Source: Rhizobium rhizoryzae | GTDB lineage: Bacteria; Pseudomonadota; Alphaproteobacteria; Rhizobiales; Rhizobiaceae | DNA length: 64,000 nucleotides | Direction of reading: 5' to 3' | Assembly: GCF_011046895.1 (NCBI RefSeq) | Contig: NZ_CP049250.1 | Coordinates: forward strand, 1,283,501-1,347,500 | Shown here: piece by piece, positions 17,482-26,952 of the stretch | How the letters are laid out: every line of letters begins with the position of its first letter | Numbering within the stretch: position 1 is the first letter of the stretch | The notes under the pieces: generated by a model | Seen by the model: the letters and a program-made list of their open reading frames with translations, nothing else | Database searches by the model: none | What the model was told of the DNA's origin: nothing | Position numbers and translations under genes: made by a program

Positions 17482-19302
17482 ATGGCACTACGCAACATCG
17501 CGATCATCGCGCACGTTGACCATGGGAAAACGACCCTCGTCGACGAACTCCTGAAACAGTCGGGCTCCTTCCGTGAAAACCAGCGCGTTGCAGAACGCGT
17601 GATGGACAGCAACGACCTGGAAAAAGAGCGCGGCATCACGATTCTTGCCAAGGCGACCTCTGTCGAGTGGAAGGGTGTTCGCATCAACATCGTCGACACC
17701 CCCGGCCACGCCGACTTTGGCGGTGAAGTCGAGCGTATTCTCTCGATGGTGGACGGCGCAATCGTGCTGGTCGACAGCTCCGAAGGCCCGATGCCGCAGA
17801 CGAAGTTCGTTGTCTCCAAGGCTCTGAAGGTTGGTCTTCGCCCGATCGTGGCGATCAACAAGATCGACCGTCCGGACGGCCGCCATGAAGAAGTCATCAA
17901 CGAAGTGTTCGACCTGTTCGCCAACCTGGACGCAACGGACGAGCAGCTCGACTTCCCGATTCTCTACGGTTCGGGCCGCGATGGCTGGATGAACTTCAAT
18001 CCGGAAGGCCCGAAGGATGAGGGTCTCGCACCGCTTCTCGATCTCGTGCTGAAGCACGTGCCGGAGCCGACCGTCGAAGAAGGCCCGTTCCGCATGATCG
18101 GCACGATCCTGGAAGCCAACAACTTCCTCGGCCGTATCATCACCGGCCGTATCGCGTCGGGTTCCATCAAGCCGAACCAGGCTGTGAAGGTTCTGGGTCA
18201 GGACGGCAAGACGATCGAAACCGGTCGTATTTCTAAGATCCTCGCCTTCCGTGGTATCGAGCGCACGGCAATCGACGAAGCCCATGCGGGCGATATCGTG
18301 GCCATCGCCGGTCTTTCCAAGGGAACTGTTGCCGACACGTTCTGCGATCCGTCCGTGACGGAAGCCATGACGGCCCAGCCAATCGATCCGCCTACCGTCA
18401 CCATGTCCTTCATCGTCAATGACAGCCCACTGGCTGGCACGGAAGGCGACAAGGTGACGAGCCGCGTCATCCGCGACCGTCTGTTGAAGGAAGCCGAAGG
18501 CAACGTCGCCCTGAAGATCGAAGAAGCCGAAGGCAAGGATTCCTTCTTCGTGTCCGGCCGCGGCGAATTGCAGCTCGCGGTTCTCATCGAAACCATGCGT
18601 CGTGAAGGCTTCGAACTGGCCGTGTCGCGTCCGCGCGTCGTCATGCACAAGGACGAAACAACCGGTGAAACGATGGAGCCGATCGAAGAAGTCGTTATCG
18701 ACGTCGACGAAGAGCATTCCGGCGTGGTTGTGCAGAAGATGTCCGAGCGCAAGGCCGAAATGACAGAACTGCGCCCCTCCGGTGGCAACCGCATCCGCCT
18801 GAAATTCCTGGCACCGACCCGTGGTCTTATCGGCTACCAGTCGGAACTGCTGACGGATACGCGTGGTACCGCGATCATGAACCGCCTGTTCCACAGCTAC
18901 CAGCCGTTCAAGGGTGCCATTGCTGGCCGCAACAACGGTGTTCTTCTGTCGAACGGTTCCGGTGAAGCGGTTGCCTACGCCATGTTCAACCTGGAAGATC
19001 GCGGCCCGATGATCATCGAGCCGGGTGAAAAGGTGTATCAGGGCATGATCATCGGCATTCACTCCCGCGACAACGATCTGGAAGTGAACGTACTGAAGGG
19101 CAAGCAGCTGACCAACATCCGCGCTGCCGGCAAGGACGAAGCCGTCAAGCTCACGCCGCCGATCCGCATGACGCTGGACCGCGCGCTGTCCTGGATCCAG
19201 GACGACGAGTTGATGGAAGTGACGCCAAAGTCGATCCGTCTGCGCAAGATGTATCTCGATCCGAATGATCGCAAGCGTTTCGAGAAGCAGAAGATCGCCT
19301 GA
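17482..19302 (+). CDS. typA: Ribosome-associated translational GTPase TypA/BipA
   Basis: This translational GTPase of 606 residues is the usual BipA length. G-motifs: G1 AHVDHGKTT at 10-18, switch I ERGITI at 49-54, G3 DTPGH at 72-76, G4 NKID at 126-129. Elongation-factor domains II-V follow, and the C-terminal BipA-specific domain is intact. It acts in 50S assembly and in stress or cold adaptation. The start at 17482 was chosen because the protein begins MALRNIAIIAHVDHG; an ATG 90 bases upstream would add non-homologous residues. Confidence 0.95.
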   Translation: MALRNIAIIAHVDHGKTTLVDELLKQSGSFRENQRVAERVMDSNDLEKERGITILAKATSVEWKGVRINIVDTPGHADFGGEVERILSMVDGAIVLVDSSEGPMPQTKFVVSKALKVGLRPIVAINKIDRPDGRHEEVINEVFDLFANLDATDEQLDFPILYGSGRDGWMNFNPEGPKDEGLAPLLDLVLKHVPEPTVEEGPFRMIGTILEANNFLGRIITGRIASGSIKPNQAVKVLGQDGKTIETGRISKILAFRGIERTAIDEAHAGDIVAIAGLSKGTVADTFCDPSVTEAMTAQPIDPPTVTMSFIVNDSPLAGTEGDKVTSRVIRDRLLKEAEGNVALKIEEAEGKDSFFVSGRGELQLAVLIETMRREGFELAVSRPRVVMHKDETTGETMEPIEEVVIDVDEEHSGVVVQKMSERKAEMTELRPSGGNRIRLKFLAPTRGLIGYQSELLTDTRGTAIMNRLFHSYQPFKGAIAGRNNGVLLSNGSGEAVAYAMFNLEDRGPMIIEPGEKVYQGMIIGIHSRDNDLEVNVLKGKQLTNIRAAGKDEAVKLTPPIRMTLDRALSWIQDDELMEVTPKSIRLRKMYLDPNDRKRFEKQKIA

Positions 19303-19328
19303 TCGATTTCGACAGGTTTGAATTGTGG

Positions 19329-19359
19329 AAGGGCTTCGGTATCAACCGGGGCCCTTTTT
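19329..19359 (+). terminator. Intrinsic terminator after typA
   Basis: A 12-bp stem (19329-19340 with 19345-19356, two G-T pairs), tetraloop ATCA, and TTTTT ending at 19359. Confidence 0.85.
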
Positions 19360-19474
19360 CGTGGGCAGTGGTCGCTCCCGTCTTGTGGGGAAGGTTAAGA
19401 ATGCGTTAACTTCATGAGGCACGGATGAGGCGTGCGGCGCACCTGGATTGCGTCAGACATGAGTGAGCACGGTC

Positions 19475-19981
19475 ATGAAGACACTAACCATCGACGTCCG
19501 ACGCGCAGAACCCAACGATGCGACAGCGGTTTCCGAGGTTCACCGGGAAGCGTGGTCTCAAGCCTATGCAGGCCTCATTCCGCACAGACAGTTGACGGAG
19601 ATGCTGGAGCGTCGAGGTGAAGCCTGGTGGCGTCGGGCGACACGGGGACCGGCAACGCTGCTGGTGCTGGACGTTGCCGGTACGATTGCAGGCTATGCAA
19701 CGGTTGGTCTCAATCGCGCACGGGCGCTGCCGCAGGACGGGGAAATCTACGAAATCTATCTGCGTCCTGAGTTTCAGGGTATCGGCATGGGCCGCAAGCT
19801 GTTCGGCGAGTCCTGCCGTCTTCTGCGCTCGCTGGGCTGCAAGGGTCTCGTGGTCTGGTGCCTTGAAGACAGCGAGCACGCCGTGCGTTTCTTCCGTCGG
19901 CACGGAGGCCAGGATATGGTCGAAGGCATGGAAGGTTTTGGCGAGGTGAACCTGCGAAAGCTGGGCTTCGTCTGGTCCTGA
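19475..19981 (+). CDS. GNAT-family N-acetyltransferase
   Basis: The product is 168 residues with a single GNAT domain. The acetyl-CoA binding motif (R/Q-x-x-G-x-G/A) is visible as EFQGIGMGRKL (about 106-116), preceded by the strand EIYEIYLRP and followed by a helix and the segment FFRRHGGQD. The acceptor could be a small molecule, a peptide or a ribosomal protein. The ATG at 19475 is preferred; a GTG 12 bases earlier is in frame. Standalone gene between typA and ppa. Confidence 0.82.
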   Translation: MKTLTIDVRRAEPNDATAVSEVHREAWSQAYAGLIPHRQLTEMLERRGEAWWRRATRGPATLLVLDVAGTIAGYATVGLNRARALPQDGEIYEIYLRPEFQGIGMGRKLFGESCRLLRSLGCKGLVVWCLEDSEHAVRFFRRHGGQDMVEGMEGFGEVNLRKLGFVWS

Positions 19982-20083
19982 CACTGCAGCGGTTCAAAGC
20001 CGCTTCTTCGCACATGGTCGTGTTGCAATGCGGCGGTTTTCCCAGTATCGAGGCGTCACTATTCAACGCACTCGGGGAGAACC

Positions 20084-20617
20084 ATGCGTATCGATGCGAT
20101 CAAGATCGGCAAGAACCCGCCGGACGACGTGAATGTCATCGTAGAAGTGCCAGTCGGCGGCCATCCCATCAAGTATGAGATGGACAAGGATGCAGGCGCT
20201 TTGATCGTTGACCGCTTCCTTTACACCCCGATGACCTATCCGGGGAACTACGGCTTCGTGCCGCATACGCTGTCTGAAGATGGCGATCCGGTGGACGTTC
20301 TCATCTGCAACACACGTCCGCTGATCCCGGGCTGCGTGATCAATGTTCGCCCGATCGGCGTCATGATCATGGAAGACGATGGCGGCAAGGATGAGAAGAT
20401 CATTGCCGTGCCGGTGCCGAAGCTGACCCGCCGTTATGACAAGATCGAAAACTACACCGATCTGCCGGAAATCACGCTGAAGCAGATCGAACACTTCTTC
20501 GAGCACTACAAGGATCTGGAGCCCGGCAAGTGGGTGAAGATCGGTGGCTGGCAGGATGTGACGGTTGCCAAGCGGCTGATCGTCGAAGCGATCGAGCGTT
20601 ACAACGTACAGAAGTGA
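20084..20617 (+). CDS. ppa: Inorganic pyrophosphatase (family I)
   Basis: The enzyme hydrolyses PPi to two phosphates and drives biosynthetic reactions. The 177 residues have the family I signature DGDPVDV at 66-72, with metal-binding Asp66, Asp68 and Asp71, plus the YPGNYGFVP segment at 52-60 and the KxxxRYD-like stretch near 115. AGGGAG-like site GGGGAG 6 bases upstream of ATG. Its stop codon abuts the stop of the convergent yggU-type gene, so its transcription terminator has to lie inside that gene. Confidence 0.95.
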   Translation: MRIDAIKIGKNPPDDVNVIVEVPVGGHPIKYEMDKDAGALIVDRFLYTPMTYPGNYGFVPHTLSEDGDPVDVLICNTRPLIPGCVINVRPIGVMIMEDDGGKDEKIIAVPVPKLTRRYDKIENYTDLPEITLKQIEHFFEHYKDLEPGKWVKIGGWQDVTVAKRLIVEAIERYNVQK

Positions 20618-20941
20618 TCAGTCAGCCAGACGGCTCTTGATCTTGCTTTGCAAATCCTCCGGGTCGCCTTCGATCCGGAGGATTTTTTTGCGCGATGTTT
20701 CGCCGGAAATGAATGAGATCGAGGATTTCGGAACACGAAGCCATTTGGCAAGCAGCTGGACCAGCGCCTTGTTGGCCTTGCCATCTTCCGGGACCGAAGT
20801 CACGCGGGCGCGCAGCCAGCATTCGCCATCATCGCCGGTCTCTCGCCCCTCGACGGCATCGCGCGAGGCATTGGGCGTCAGCCTCACACTCAGCCGAATG
20901 TGGTCAGCATAGGCACTGACCGGATGGCCTGCGTCGCTCAC
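20618..20941 (-). CDS. DUF167 (YggU-like) protein
   Basis: The product is 107 residues. The DUF167 core is present: [18 protein letters not shown] at the start, [26 protein letters not shown] in the middle and a C-terminal KKILRIEGD. Function is unknown; the structure of E. coli YggU is known but not its role. It overlaps the upstream yggT-type gene by 4 bases (ATGA), the usual yggT-yggU pairing. The antisense of its C-terminal codons forms the ppa terminator. Confidence 0.85.
   Translation of the reverse strand: MSDAGHPVSAYADHIRLSVRLTPNASRDAVEGRETGDDGECWLRARVTSVPEDGKANKALVQLLAKWLRVPKSSISFISGETSRKKILRIEGDPEDLQSKIKSRLAD
20653..20689 (+). terminator. ppa terminator inside the convergent DUF167 gene
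   Basis: Perfect 10-bp stem AATCCTCCGG / CCGGAGGATT (20653-20662 with 20675-20684), 12-base loop, run of seven T to 20689. It lies 35 bases after the ppa stop, wholly within the coding sequence of the opposite-strand DUF167 gene. Confidence 0.88.
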
Positions 20942-21231
20942 CGAATGAACATCGGAGCGATGGATGTCCAGAGCAGCGAGCGGAGGAAGAAGATGATGAG
21001 CAGCAGGATCACCGGCGAGATATCGATACCGCCGAGGTTCGGCATGAAGCGACGAATGGGGCGCAAAGCCGGTTCGGTCAGGTTATACAGCATCGTTCCG
21101 ATGGTATTGACGACCTGGTTGCTCGAATTGATGACGTTGAACGCAAACAGCCACGAGAAGATGGCACTGAGGATCAGGACCCAGGTATAAAGGTTCAAAG
21201 CCAGATCGATGGTCTGAAACAGCGCGAGCAT
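20938..21231 (-). CDS. YggT family membrane protein
   Basis: The product is 97 residues with two hydrophobic segments separated by a short polar loop containing [14 protein letters not shown], the typical YggT hairpin. Homologues in plants and bacteria influence membrane or septum organisation, osmotic tolerance and cation uptake, but the biochemical role is open. GGAG lies 7 bases before the ATG. The gene is coupled to the DUF167 gene downstream by a 4-base overlap. Confidence 0.87.
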   Translation of the reverse strand: MLALFQTIDLALNLYTWVLILSAIFSWLFAFNVINSSNQVVNTIGTMLYNLTEPALRPIRRFMPNLGGIDISPVILLLIIFFLRSLLWTSIAPMFIR

Positions 21232-21366
21232 TCATATCTCCATTTCTCGGTTGACAGACATTTAGCTATTGACGACTTAAGCCACAAGGGCTGACCCTCG
21301 GCCCATTGCGAATCATAGTGAACGGCGTTCCGTTTCTGTCGGGAGCGTTGCGAAAGCCAAGCATCC

Positions 21367-22605
21367 ATGTCCATTACCGCCTCAGCTGATCGCTTTGCCG
21401 CATTCCGGCATTCCGCCTATGCGCGCTTCTTCTTCTCGCGTTTTTTGGCAGCCTTTGCGATCCAGATCGTCAGCGTATCCGTCGGCTGGCAGATGTATGA
21501 TGTGACCGGCAATGCTCTCTATCTCGGGCTCATCGGCCTTTTTCAGTTCTTGCCGTCGCTTTTGCTGATCCTCGTGACGGGCTCCGTGGCCGATCGCTAC
21601 AACAGACGCGCCATCGTCGCGATCTGCCTCGGGATTGGTGGTTTATGCACGGCGGCCTTGCTGGGCTTGACCCTGACGCATAGTTTCTCGCCCTGGCCTG
21701 TTTTCGGGATCCTGGTGGTTTTCGGCATAGAGCGCGCCTTCATGGGGCCCGCCGTACAGTCGCTCGCGCCGAACCTTGTGCCGGAGGCGGACCTGCCCAA
21801 CGCGATTGCCTGGAACTCTTCCTCCTGGCAGACGGCCTCGATCCTTGGGCCTGTCGCTGGAGGTTTGCTTTACGGTGTCAGCCCGGTTGCCGCTTACAGC
21901 GTCGCTCTCTTCTTCATGGCGGCAGGAATGGTGCTGATCATCAGCATCCCGAAGCCGAACCAGCGCACGGCGTCGAAGGCGGTCAGCTGGAACACGATCC
22001 TTGCAGGTTTCCGCTTCATCTTCAGCGAAAAGGTGGTGCTGGGGGCGATATCGCTCGATCTGTTTGCGGTTCTGCTGGGCGGTGCTGTTGCTCTCATGCC
22101 AGTGTTCGCCCGGGATATTCTGGCGCTCGGACCATGGGGTCTAGGCTTGCTGCGCGCAGCTCCCGGCATCGGGGCGCTTGTTGTCGCCGTGCTTCTGGCT
22201 GCCTATCCGATCCGTCACCATGCGGGCCTGCTGATGTTTGTCGGCGTCGGACTGTTCGGGGCAGGGACCATTGTATTCGGTTTGTCGCAAGTCGCCTGGC
22301 TCTCGATCGCCGCGCTGATGCTGATGGGTGCGTCGGACATGATCTCAGTCTATGTGCGTGAGAGCCTCATCATGCTGTGGACGCCGGATGAGGTGCGCGG
22401 CCGGGTGAACGCCGTGAACATGGTCTTTGTCGGTGCGTCGAACGAGCTTGGCGAATTCCGTGCGGGCACAATGGCGCATTTGATCGGCGCTGTCCCGGCG
22501 GTCGTGGTCGGCGGTTTCGGAACTCTGGCGGTTGCCATTATCTGGGCGATCGGCTTCCCGAAACTGCGTCGGATCGATAATCTCGATGCGCCGAGCGATC
22601 GATAG
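21367..22605 (+). CDS. MFS transporter (MFS_3/EntS-like)
   Basis: This 412-residue inner-membrane protein has about twelve hydrophobic segments. The motif GSVADRYNRRAIV after helix 2 is MFS motif A, and the order of helices and the phrase FLAAFAIQIVSVSVGWQMYD match the enterobactin-exporter-like MFS_3 group. Substrate unknown; no siderophore genes are nearby. It runs towards the glutamine amidotransferase gene and stops 3 bases before its end, with no room for a separate terminator. Confidence 0.82.
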   Translation: MSITASADRFAAFRHSAYARFFFSRFLAAFAIQIVSVSVGWQMYDVTGNALYLGLIGLFQFLPSLLLILVTGSVADRYNRRAIVAICLGIGGLCTAALLGLTLTHSFSPWPVFGILVVFGIERAFMGPAVQSLAPNLVPEADLPNAIAWNSSSWQTASILGPVAGGLLYGVSPVAAYSVALFFMAAGMVLIISIPKPNQRTASKAVSWNTILAGFRFIFSEKVVLGAISLDLFAVLLGGAVALMPVFARDILALGPWGLGLLRAAPGIGALVVAVLLAAYPIRHHAGLLMFVGVGLFGAGTIVFGLSQVAWLSIAALMLMGASDMISVYVRESLIMLWTPDEVRGRVNAVNMVFVGASNELGEFRAGTMAHLIGAVPAVVVGGFGTLAVAIIWAIGFPKLRRIDNLDAPSDR

Positions 22606-22608
22606 CGC

Positions 22609-23370
22609 CTATACGCTTTCCAGGTTCGGTTTGACGGGCTGCGCCGTCTCAAAAGCTGGCTTGTCGAAGACGAGATCGAGAAAATTCCAAAGCCATGCGC
22701 GTAACGGTGCATCGAAGATCATCCGGCCTTCCAGATGCTCCCGGCCTTGTTGCGCATTGGGCATGGTGAAGCGCGATGCGCCGCGCACCACCCAGCTGTG
22801 CATCATGGCCCGTGTCAGTTCTGCGTGGAACTGGACGCCCCAGGCATTTTCGCCATAGCGGATGGCCTGATGCGGATAAGCATCGCCCTCTGCCAGAAGC
22901 TTGACCCCGCGTGGGACATCGAAACCTTCTCGATGGAAATGGTATACCATGGATGGCCAGTCCATCAGCAGGCGGCCATGCGCCGTGGGGCGGATGGGAT
23001 ACCAGCCGATCTCGGTCATGCCTTCCCGGTCCGGACCAACATTTCCGCCCAGGTTTTTCACCATCATCTGTGCGCCGAGACAGATTCCGAGATAGGGCTT
23101 GTTTTCTTTCAGGGGAACCGAGATCCAGTCGATCTCTGTCTTCACAAAAGGTTCCGGATCGTTGGCGCTCATCGGGCCGCCGAAGATGACCGCGCCTGCG
23201 TGACCTGCTAGGGTATCGGGTAGCGGATCACCGAGGACTGGTCGGCGAATGTCAAGCGGGTAGCCCTTTTCCGTCAGCATCTGGCCGACGCGACCGGGAG
23301 AAGAGCGTTCCTGATGCAGAACGACGAGAATGGGTTGCTTTTCAGTTCGACGGTTAGGCACCATCAGCAT
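22609..23370 (-). CDS. Class I glutamine amidotransferase-like protein
   Basis: This 253-residue protein has the GATase1 triad: nucleophile Cys97 in GICLGAQ, His182 and Glu184 in QFHAE. It resembles the GMP-synthase-like stand-alone amidotransferases (YLR126C/PfpI-neighbour group) that act on glutamine or gamma-glutamyl compounds. The oxyanion-type GGPMSAND segment is at 64-71. The start at 23370 is preferred because AAGGA lies about 10 bases upstream; the site falls inside the TerB-like gene end. It is the last gene of the heme/mitofilin operon, but a link to heme is not obvious. Confidence 0.8.
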   Translation of the reverse strand: MLMVPNRRTEKQPILVVLHQERSSPGRVGQMLTEKGYPLDIRRPVLGDPLPDTLAGHAGAVIFGGPMSANDPEPFVKTEIDWISVPLKENKPYLGICLGAQMMVKNLGGNVGPDREGMTEIGWYPIRPTAHGRLLMDWPSMVYHFHREGFDVPRGVKLLAEGDAYPHQAIRYGENAWGVQFHAELTRAMMHSWVVRGASRFTMPNAQQGREHLEGRMIFDAPLRAWLWNFLDLVFDKPAFETAQPVKPNLESV

Positions 23371-23383
23371 CGACGACCAATCC

Positions 23384-23872
23384 TTAATCTCCTCCCGCAT
23401 CCTTTCCTACCGTCCGAGCCGCCACTTTCTGCCGCTCCGTTACTCTATCCCGCGCCGAAACCCCCAGAAGATCGGCAATACGCCAGATCACATGGTCCTC
23501 CATCTCGCTGCGCTCGCCATCGGCATAGACCAGATCCCAGAGGGCTCCGATCAGTGCGACGCATTCGTCGGGATTTAGATGTCGCTTAAGATCGGAGGTA
23601 AAACGATAATAGTCAACCGCTTCCGACCCTGCGGAGCGCCCTGCTTCCATCAGGCTATCGAGATGCGACTTGTCCAGCTGGTAGCGTTCGCGCAGCATAT
23701 CTTCCAGGCGCAGCTTCTCCTTGTCTGAAATGGAGCCATCGGCCTCCATCACCTGAAAGCAGAGGGCTGCGAAGGCCACGCGCGGATCGTCCGGAGAGTA
23801 GGCATCATCCGGACGCCCAACGCCGAGTTCCTGAAAAAATTCCTGAATTCGCTCGAACATCAGCATGGTCAA
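23384..23872 (-). CDS. TerB-like domain protein
   Basis: The product is 162 residues, mostly helical and acidic, with the TerB/COG4103 pattern: DDPRVAFAALCFQVMEADGSISDKEK-like metal-binding helix pair in the middle and a second copy, LIGALWDLVYADGERSEMED, near the C-terminus. TerB domains bind divalent metal at Asp/Glu pairs and often attach to membranes. Nothing here points to tellurite resistance. The gene overlaps the end of the HemY-like gene by 4 bases and precedes the amidotransferase. Confidence 0.75.
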   Translation of the reverse strand: MTMLMFERIQEFFQELGVGRPDDAYSPDDPRVAFAALCFQVMEADGSISDKEKLRLEDMLRERYQLDKSHLDSLMEAGRSAGSEAVDYYRFTSDLKRHLNPDECVALIGALWDLVYADGERSEMEDHVIWRIADLLGVSARDRVTERQKVAARTVGKDAGGD

Positions 23873-25485
23873 AACAGCCGCAGTCTGGTTGCGCTTGAAG
23901 TGGAAGCCGTCTCATCCTTGACGCCTGGATCATCTGGCGGACGACCGTTGAACGGATCCGGCGCCTTTATCTCTTCCACGGGTGGGGTCGAGGGCTTTGA
24001 ATGGGCGGGACTTGCGGCGGAAGGCTGGATGACCTCCAGTTTGACCGGCTTTTGTGGTGCCGGCTTGATGGCTGAAGATACCGTCGACGGTTCGGGTTCA
24101 GGTGCCTGCTCCCCTGTGCTCGATTGAGCGATGACCGGCGGAAGATTTGCGATGGCCGTTTCGGCAGCAACCGTGCCTTCCTCGACCGGACCTTCGAGCT
24201 GTCCGAAGGGCCGCTTCCATTCGAACGCATCAAGCCTTCCTGTCACGGGCGAGACCGGCAGCCAATGGTCCGATACAAAACCATCTGCCACCCAGGCCTG
24301 GTCGCGCGGGGCGCGAACCGCCTGCGCCATCCAGTGGCGAATGCGGCCCTGATCACCGGTTTCTGCATCTTCGATATCGGCCAGAAGCAGATAGATGCCT
24401 TCTCTCGGATCCATGCGAAGTGCTGCTTGCGCCTTCTCACGCGCAAGTTTGAAATCCTGTTTGTCCAGCGCGGCTTGCGCCATGATCAGAAGCGATTCCG
24501 GGTTGTTGGGTTTGAGCTTTTCCAGCCGTTCGGCGCGCAACATGCGATCCGCCGCACTGTCGCCGGGACGGGCGCGGAGATAGAGCATGCCCACATCCGG
24601 GTGGGGTTGGTGTTTCCACAGACCCTCAAGGACATTTGCAGCCTTGCGCAGATTGTCTTCCCGAAGATAAGCCTTGGCGGCGATAATGCCCGCCGGAACA
24701 AGATCCTTCGCGAGCTTCAAAGCGGCATTTGCATCGTCTTTTGCCCCCTTTGGGTCACCTTCGAGCCGTTCCGTGGCGCGGGCGGTGAGAAGCACGGCCT
24801 TCAGACGGTCTGCCCGCTTCCGCTCGATGACATTGGCCACCTTCTGCTGGTCGAGCAGGCGAATGGCCTCTTCCCATCGCGCAGACTGCGAGCGGTATTC
24901 GAGGGTCGCCTCAGCGGCCCAGGGCAGATAGGGGGCATTCTCGACGGCTGCTTCCGCGTATTGCCGTGCTGCTTCGTTGGCGCCCAGCCGACGCGCTTCC
25001 ATGTAAAGGCCGCGCAGACCCAGTTCCCGCGTTTCGGGATCATCGGCCATTCGCTCGAACTTTTCGCGGGCTTCCTCGTGACGACCCTCGATGAGCGCCG
25101 TCTGCGCTTCCAGCAGGTGAATGAGCGGCTCCTGATCCGCCCGCAACAGGCCACGGGCGCGAGCGGTCATCTTGCGCGCCAGAAGCGCGTTGCCAGCACC
25201 GGCGGCAATAAGGCCGGTCGAGAGCGCCTGATAGCCGCGATCCCGCTTGCGCGCACGGAAGAAGCGGCGCACCGAATGCGGAGAGGTCCAGATTGTCTGG
25301 ATCAGCCACCAGACGAACATGACCGCGCCGATGAGTGCAACTAGCGCCGTGGCGGCAACCATGATGCTGGTCTCGATCAACTGGTCCTGCCAGGTGATGG
25401 CAATCAGGCCGGGGCGATCTGCCAGCCAGGAAAAGCCCCAACCGAGGGCAAGAGTAACGATCGCGAAGATAAACAGACGGATCAT
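23869..25485 (-). CDS. HemY-like inner-membrane TPR protein
   Basis: The product is 538 residues. Two N-terminal hydrophobic segments (about 1-20 and 38-62) match the HemY_N domain, followed by tetratricopeptide-like helices (about 90-400) and a proline/serine-rich tail. This is the proteobacterial HemY family of heme operons, not the Bacillus HemY protoporphyrinogen/coproporphyrinogen oxidase. Role uncertain; in alphaproteobacteria it is found beside mitofilin. It lies 11 bases after the mitofilin gene and overlaps the TerB-like gene by 4 bases. Confidence 0.85.
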   Translation of the reverse strand: MIRLFIFAIVTLALGWGFSWLADRPGLIAITWQDQLIETSIMVAATALVALIGAVMFVWWLIQTIWTSPHSVRRFFRARKRDRGYQALSTGLIAAGAGNALLARKMTARARGLLRADQEPLIHLLEAQTALIEGRHEEAREKFERMADDPETRELGLRGLYMEARRLGANEAARQYAEAAVENAPYLPWAAEATLEYRSQSARWEEAIRLLDQQKVANVIERKRADRLKAVLLTARATERLEGDPKGAKDDANAALKLAKDLVPAGIIAAKAYLREDNLRKAANVLEGLWKHQPHPDVGMLYLRARPGDSAADRMLRAERLEKLKPNNPESLLIMAQAALDKQDFKLAREKAQAALRMDPREGIYLLLADIEDAETGDQGRIRHWMAQAVRAPRDQAWVADGFVSDHWLPVSPVTGRLDAFEWKRPFGQLEGPVEEGTVAAETAIANLPPVIAQSSTGEQAPEPEPSTVSSAIKPAPQKPVKLEVIQPSAASPAHSKPSTPPVEEIKAPDPFNGRPPDDPGVKDETASTSSATRLRLF

Positions 25486-25496
25486 TCAGATGCTCC

Positions 25497-26864
25497 TCAA
25501 CCGTTCGAACCACTGGCAGCCATGGCACGCGTCAGCGTCCCGGCAGCGAGTTCATCCACGTCTATGCGCGCATCGAGTGCCTGTTTGTAGGCTGAGGCTG
25601 CCTGCTTTGCTGCATCCGGCAGGCCGTTGAACTCCGCTGCTGCAGCCTTCAGGTCGCCATTCTTGATGCGCTCTTCCATGCGGGCCACGCGCGCTTCCGG
25701 CGTATCGCCGTCGACATCTCCAACCGGACGAACCTTCACTACGCGCATGGCGCTCGACATCAGGCGCGCTGCTATGCCTTCCTCAGCGGCGGGCTGGTGA
25801 ATGGCATCGATCATGGCATTTGCAGCGGCAGGAAAGCGGCGGACCAGATCGGCGCGAGTCGGTACACCCTTGTCCGCGTAGGCTTGCAGTTTCGAGGCTG
25901 CCGGATCGTCGGTTGCCACGCTCGCAAAGGTATCGAGTTCAGCCTTGAACGAGCCGCCTCTGTCCGTTGCGGCCTTCAGCCCTGCCGCAGCCAGTGCGCG
26001 GGCAATGGCCTGCTCCCGGCCCGGCTGGGTGATCCGCTGTTCAAGCGCCTGCATGCGCTGGCCAAGCTTGGCGCTGTTATCGCCCATGGCGGCACTGGCG
26101 GATTTTGCCGCGGCCAGATCTCGCTGCAGGCTTTCCACCTGTTGGGCAAGCTCAGCATTTCCGCCACCGTTCTTTTCAAGTGCCGCAATGCGCGCGGTCA
26201 GATCTGCCGGAGGCTTGGCGGTCTGGAGAGCGGCGACCTGTTGACGCAATTGGTCGATAGCCGCTGCATCGCCACGCCCTTGCGGGCCGAGACCGGGAAT
26301 AATGCCCGCATACTGCATGCTTCCGGCAAGCAGAAGCGCAACAAGACCGCCTGCAATGCCAGCGGCGATCATGGCAGATGTGGAGGGTGATTTTTTCGAG
26401 GTCTCGCCTGCGTGATTGGAAGCCAGAGGCGCAGTCGTCGACGATGCTGGCGACACAGGAGCCTCAGGCTGTGTTTCCGCTGCCTGACTGAAGGGCGACG
26501 GATTTTGCTCGGAGGAGGCGATGTCCGCAGGCTTCAGCGTGTCATTCAATGTCGCTGGCGCGCCGGCGGAAGAGGCCGGATCGGCTTCTGACCCGAGTTT
26601 GGCCGGTGGTGCGTCGGGAGCGGTTGCTTCGCCTGATGCCGGAGCGCTTTGTGCGGGCGCATCGTCTGCTGCCGACGTGGTTTGCGTGATGGCGTCGGCG
26701 GTCGCATGGTCGGCCACGGGGTCGACCGGTGTGCTCGCAGTCGGCTCGTCCGTGTCATTGGCGCGCACGGGTTCGGCGATGATGCCCTTGTCCTCGGCCG
26801 CCAGATCAAGTGTGACTGGGGTCTTTCCCGAACGGGAGCGGCGGGGCGGCTTATCCGAAACCAT
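25497..26864 (-). CDS. Mitofilin/Mic60-like inner-membrane protein
   Basis: The product is 455 residues. Order: a long low-complexity Pro/Ala/Thr-rich N-terminal region (about 1-155), one transmembrane helix (about 163-185, followed by GIIPGLG), a coiled-coil stretch with LRQQVAAL-type heptads, and a C-terminal helical mitofilin-like domain. This layout matches alphaproteobacterial Mic60, the proposed ancestor of the mitochondrial cristae-junction protein, which is typically encoded in heme-gene clusters as here. An AGAGG site precedes the ATG. Whether this species uses it to shape membranes is unknown. Confidence 0.8.
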   Translation of the reverse strand: MVSDKPPRRSRSGKTPVTLDLAAEDKGIIAEPVRANDTDEPTASTPVDPVADHATADAITQTTSAADDAPAQSAPASGEATAPDAPPAKLGSEADPASSAGAPATLNDTLKPADIASSEQNPSPFSQAAETQPEAPVSPASSTTAPLASNHAGETSKKSPSTSAMIAAGIAGGLVALLLAGSMQYAGIIPGLGPQGRGDAAAIDQLRQQVAALQTAKPPADLTARIAALEKNGGGNAELAQQVESLQRDLAAAKSASAAMGDNSAKLGQRMQALEQRITQPGREQAIARALAAAGLKAATDRGGSFKAELDTFASVATDDPAASKLQAYADKGVPTRADLVRRFPAAANAMIDAIHQPAAEEGIAARLMSSAMRVVKVRPVGDVDGDTPEARVARMEERIKNGDLKAAAAEFNGLPDAAKQAASAYKQALDARIDVDELAAGTLTRAMAASGSNG

Positions 26865-26952
26865 GGCAACCTCTTCTAGAACTGTTCCAGCTCAAAACTA
26901 GTCAGCCGGATGGATGATGGAAAGGGGCTCGAGGGATTTTGGTTCCGGTTGT

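Noticed and set aside
23384-23872. Tellurite resistance function for the TerB-like gene
   Set aside because: No other ter genes are near, and TerB domains occur in many unrelated settings. The operon context is heme and mitofilin.
23869-25485. HemY as protoporphyrinogen/coproporphyrinogen oxidase
   Set aside because: No FAD motif; it has two N-terminal membrane helices and TPR-like repeats, the proteobacterial HemY type.
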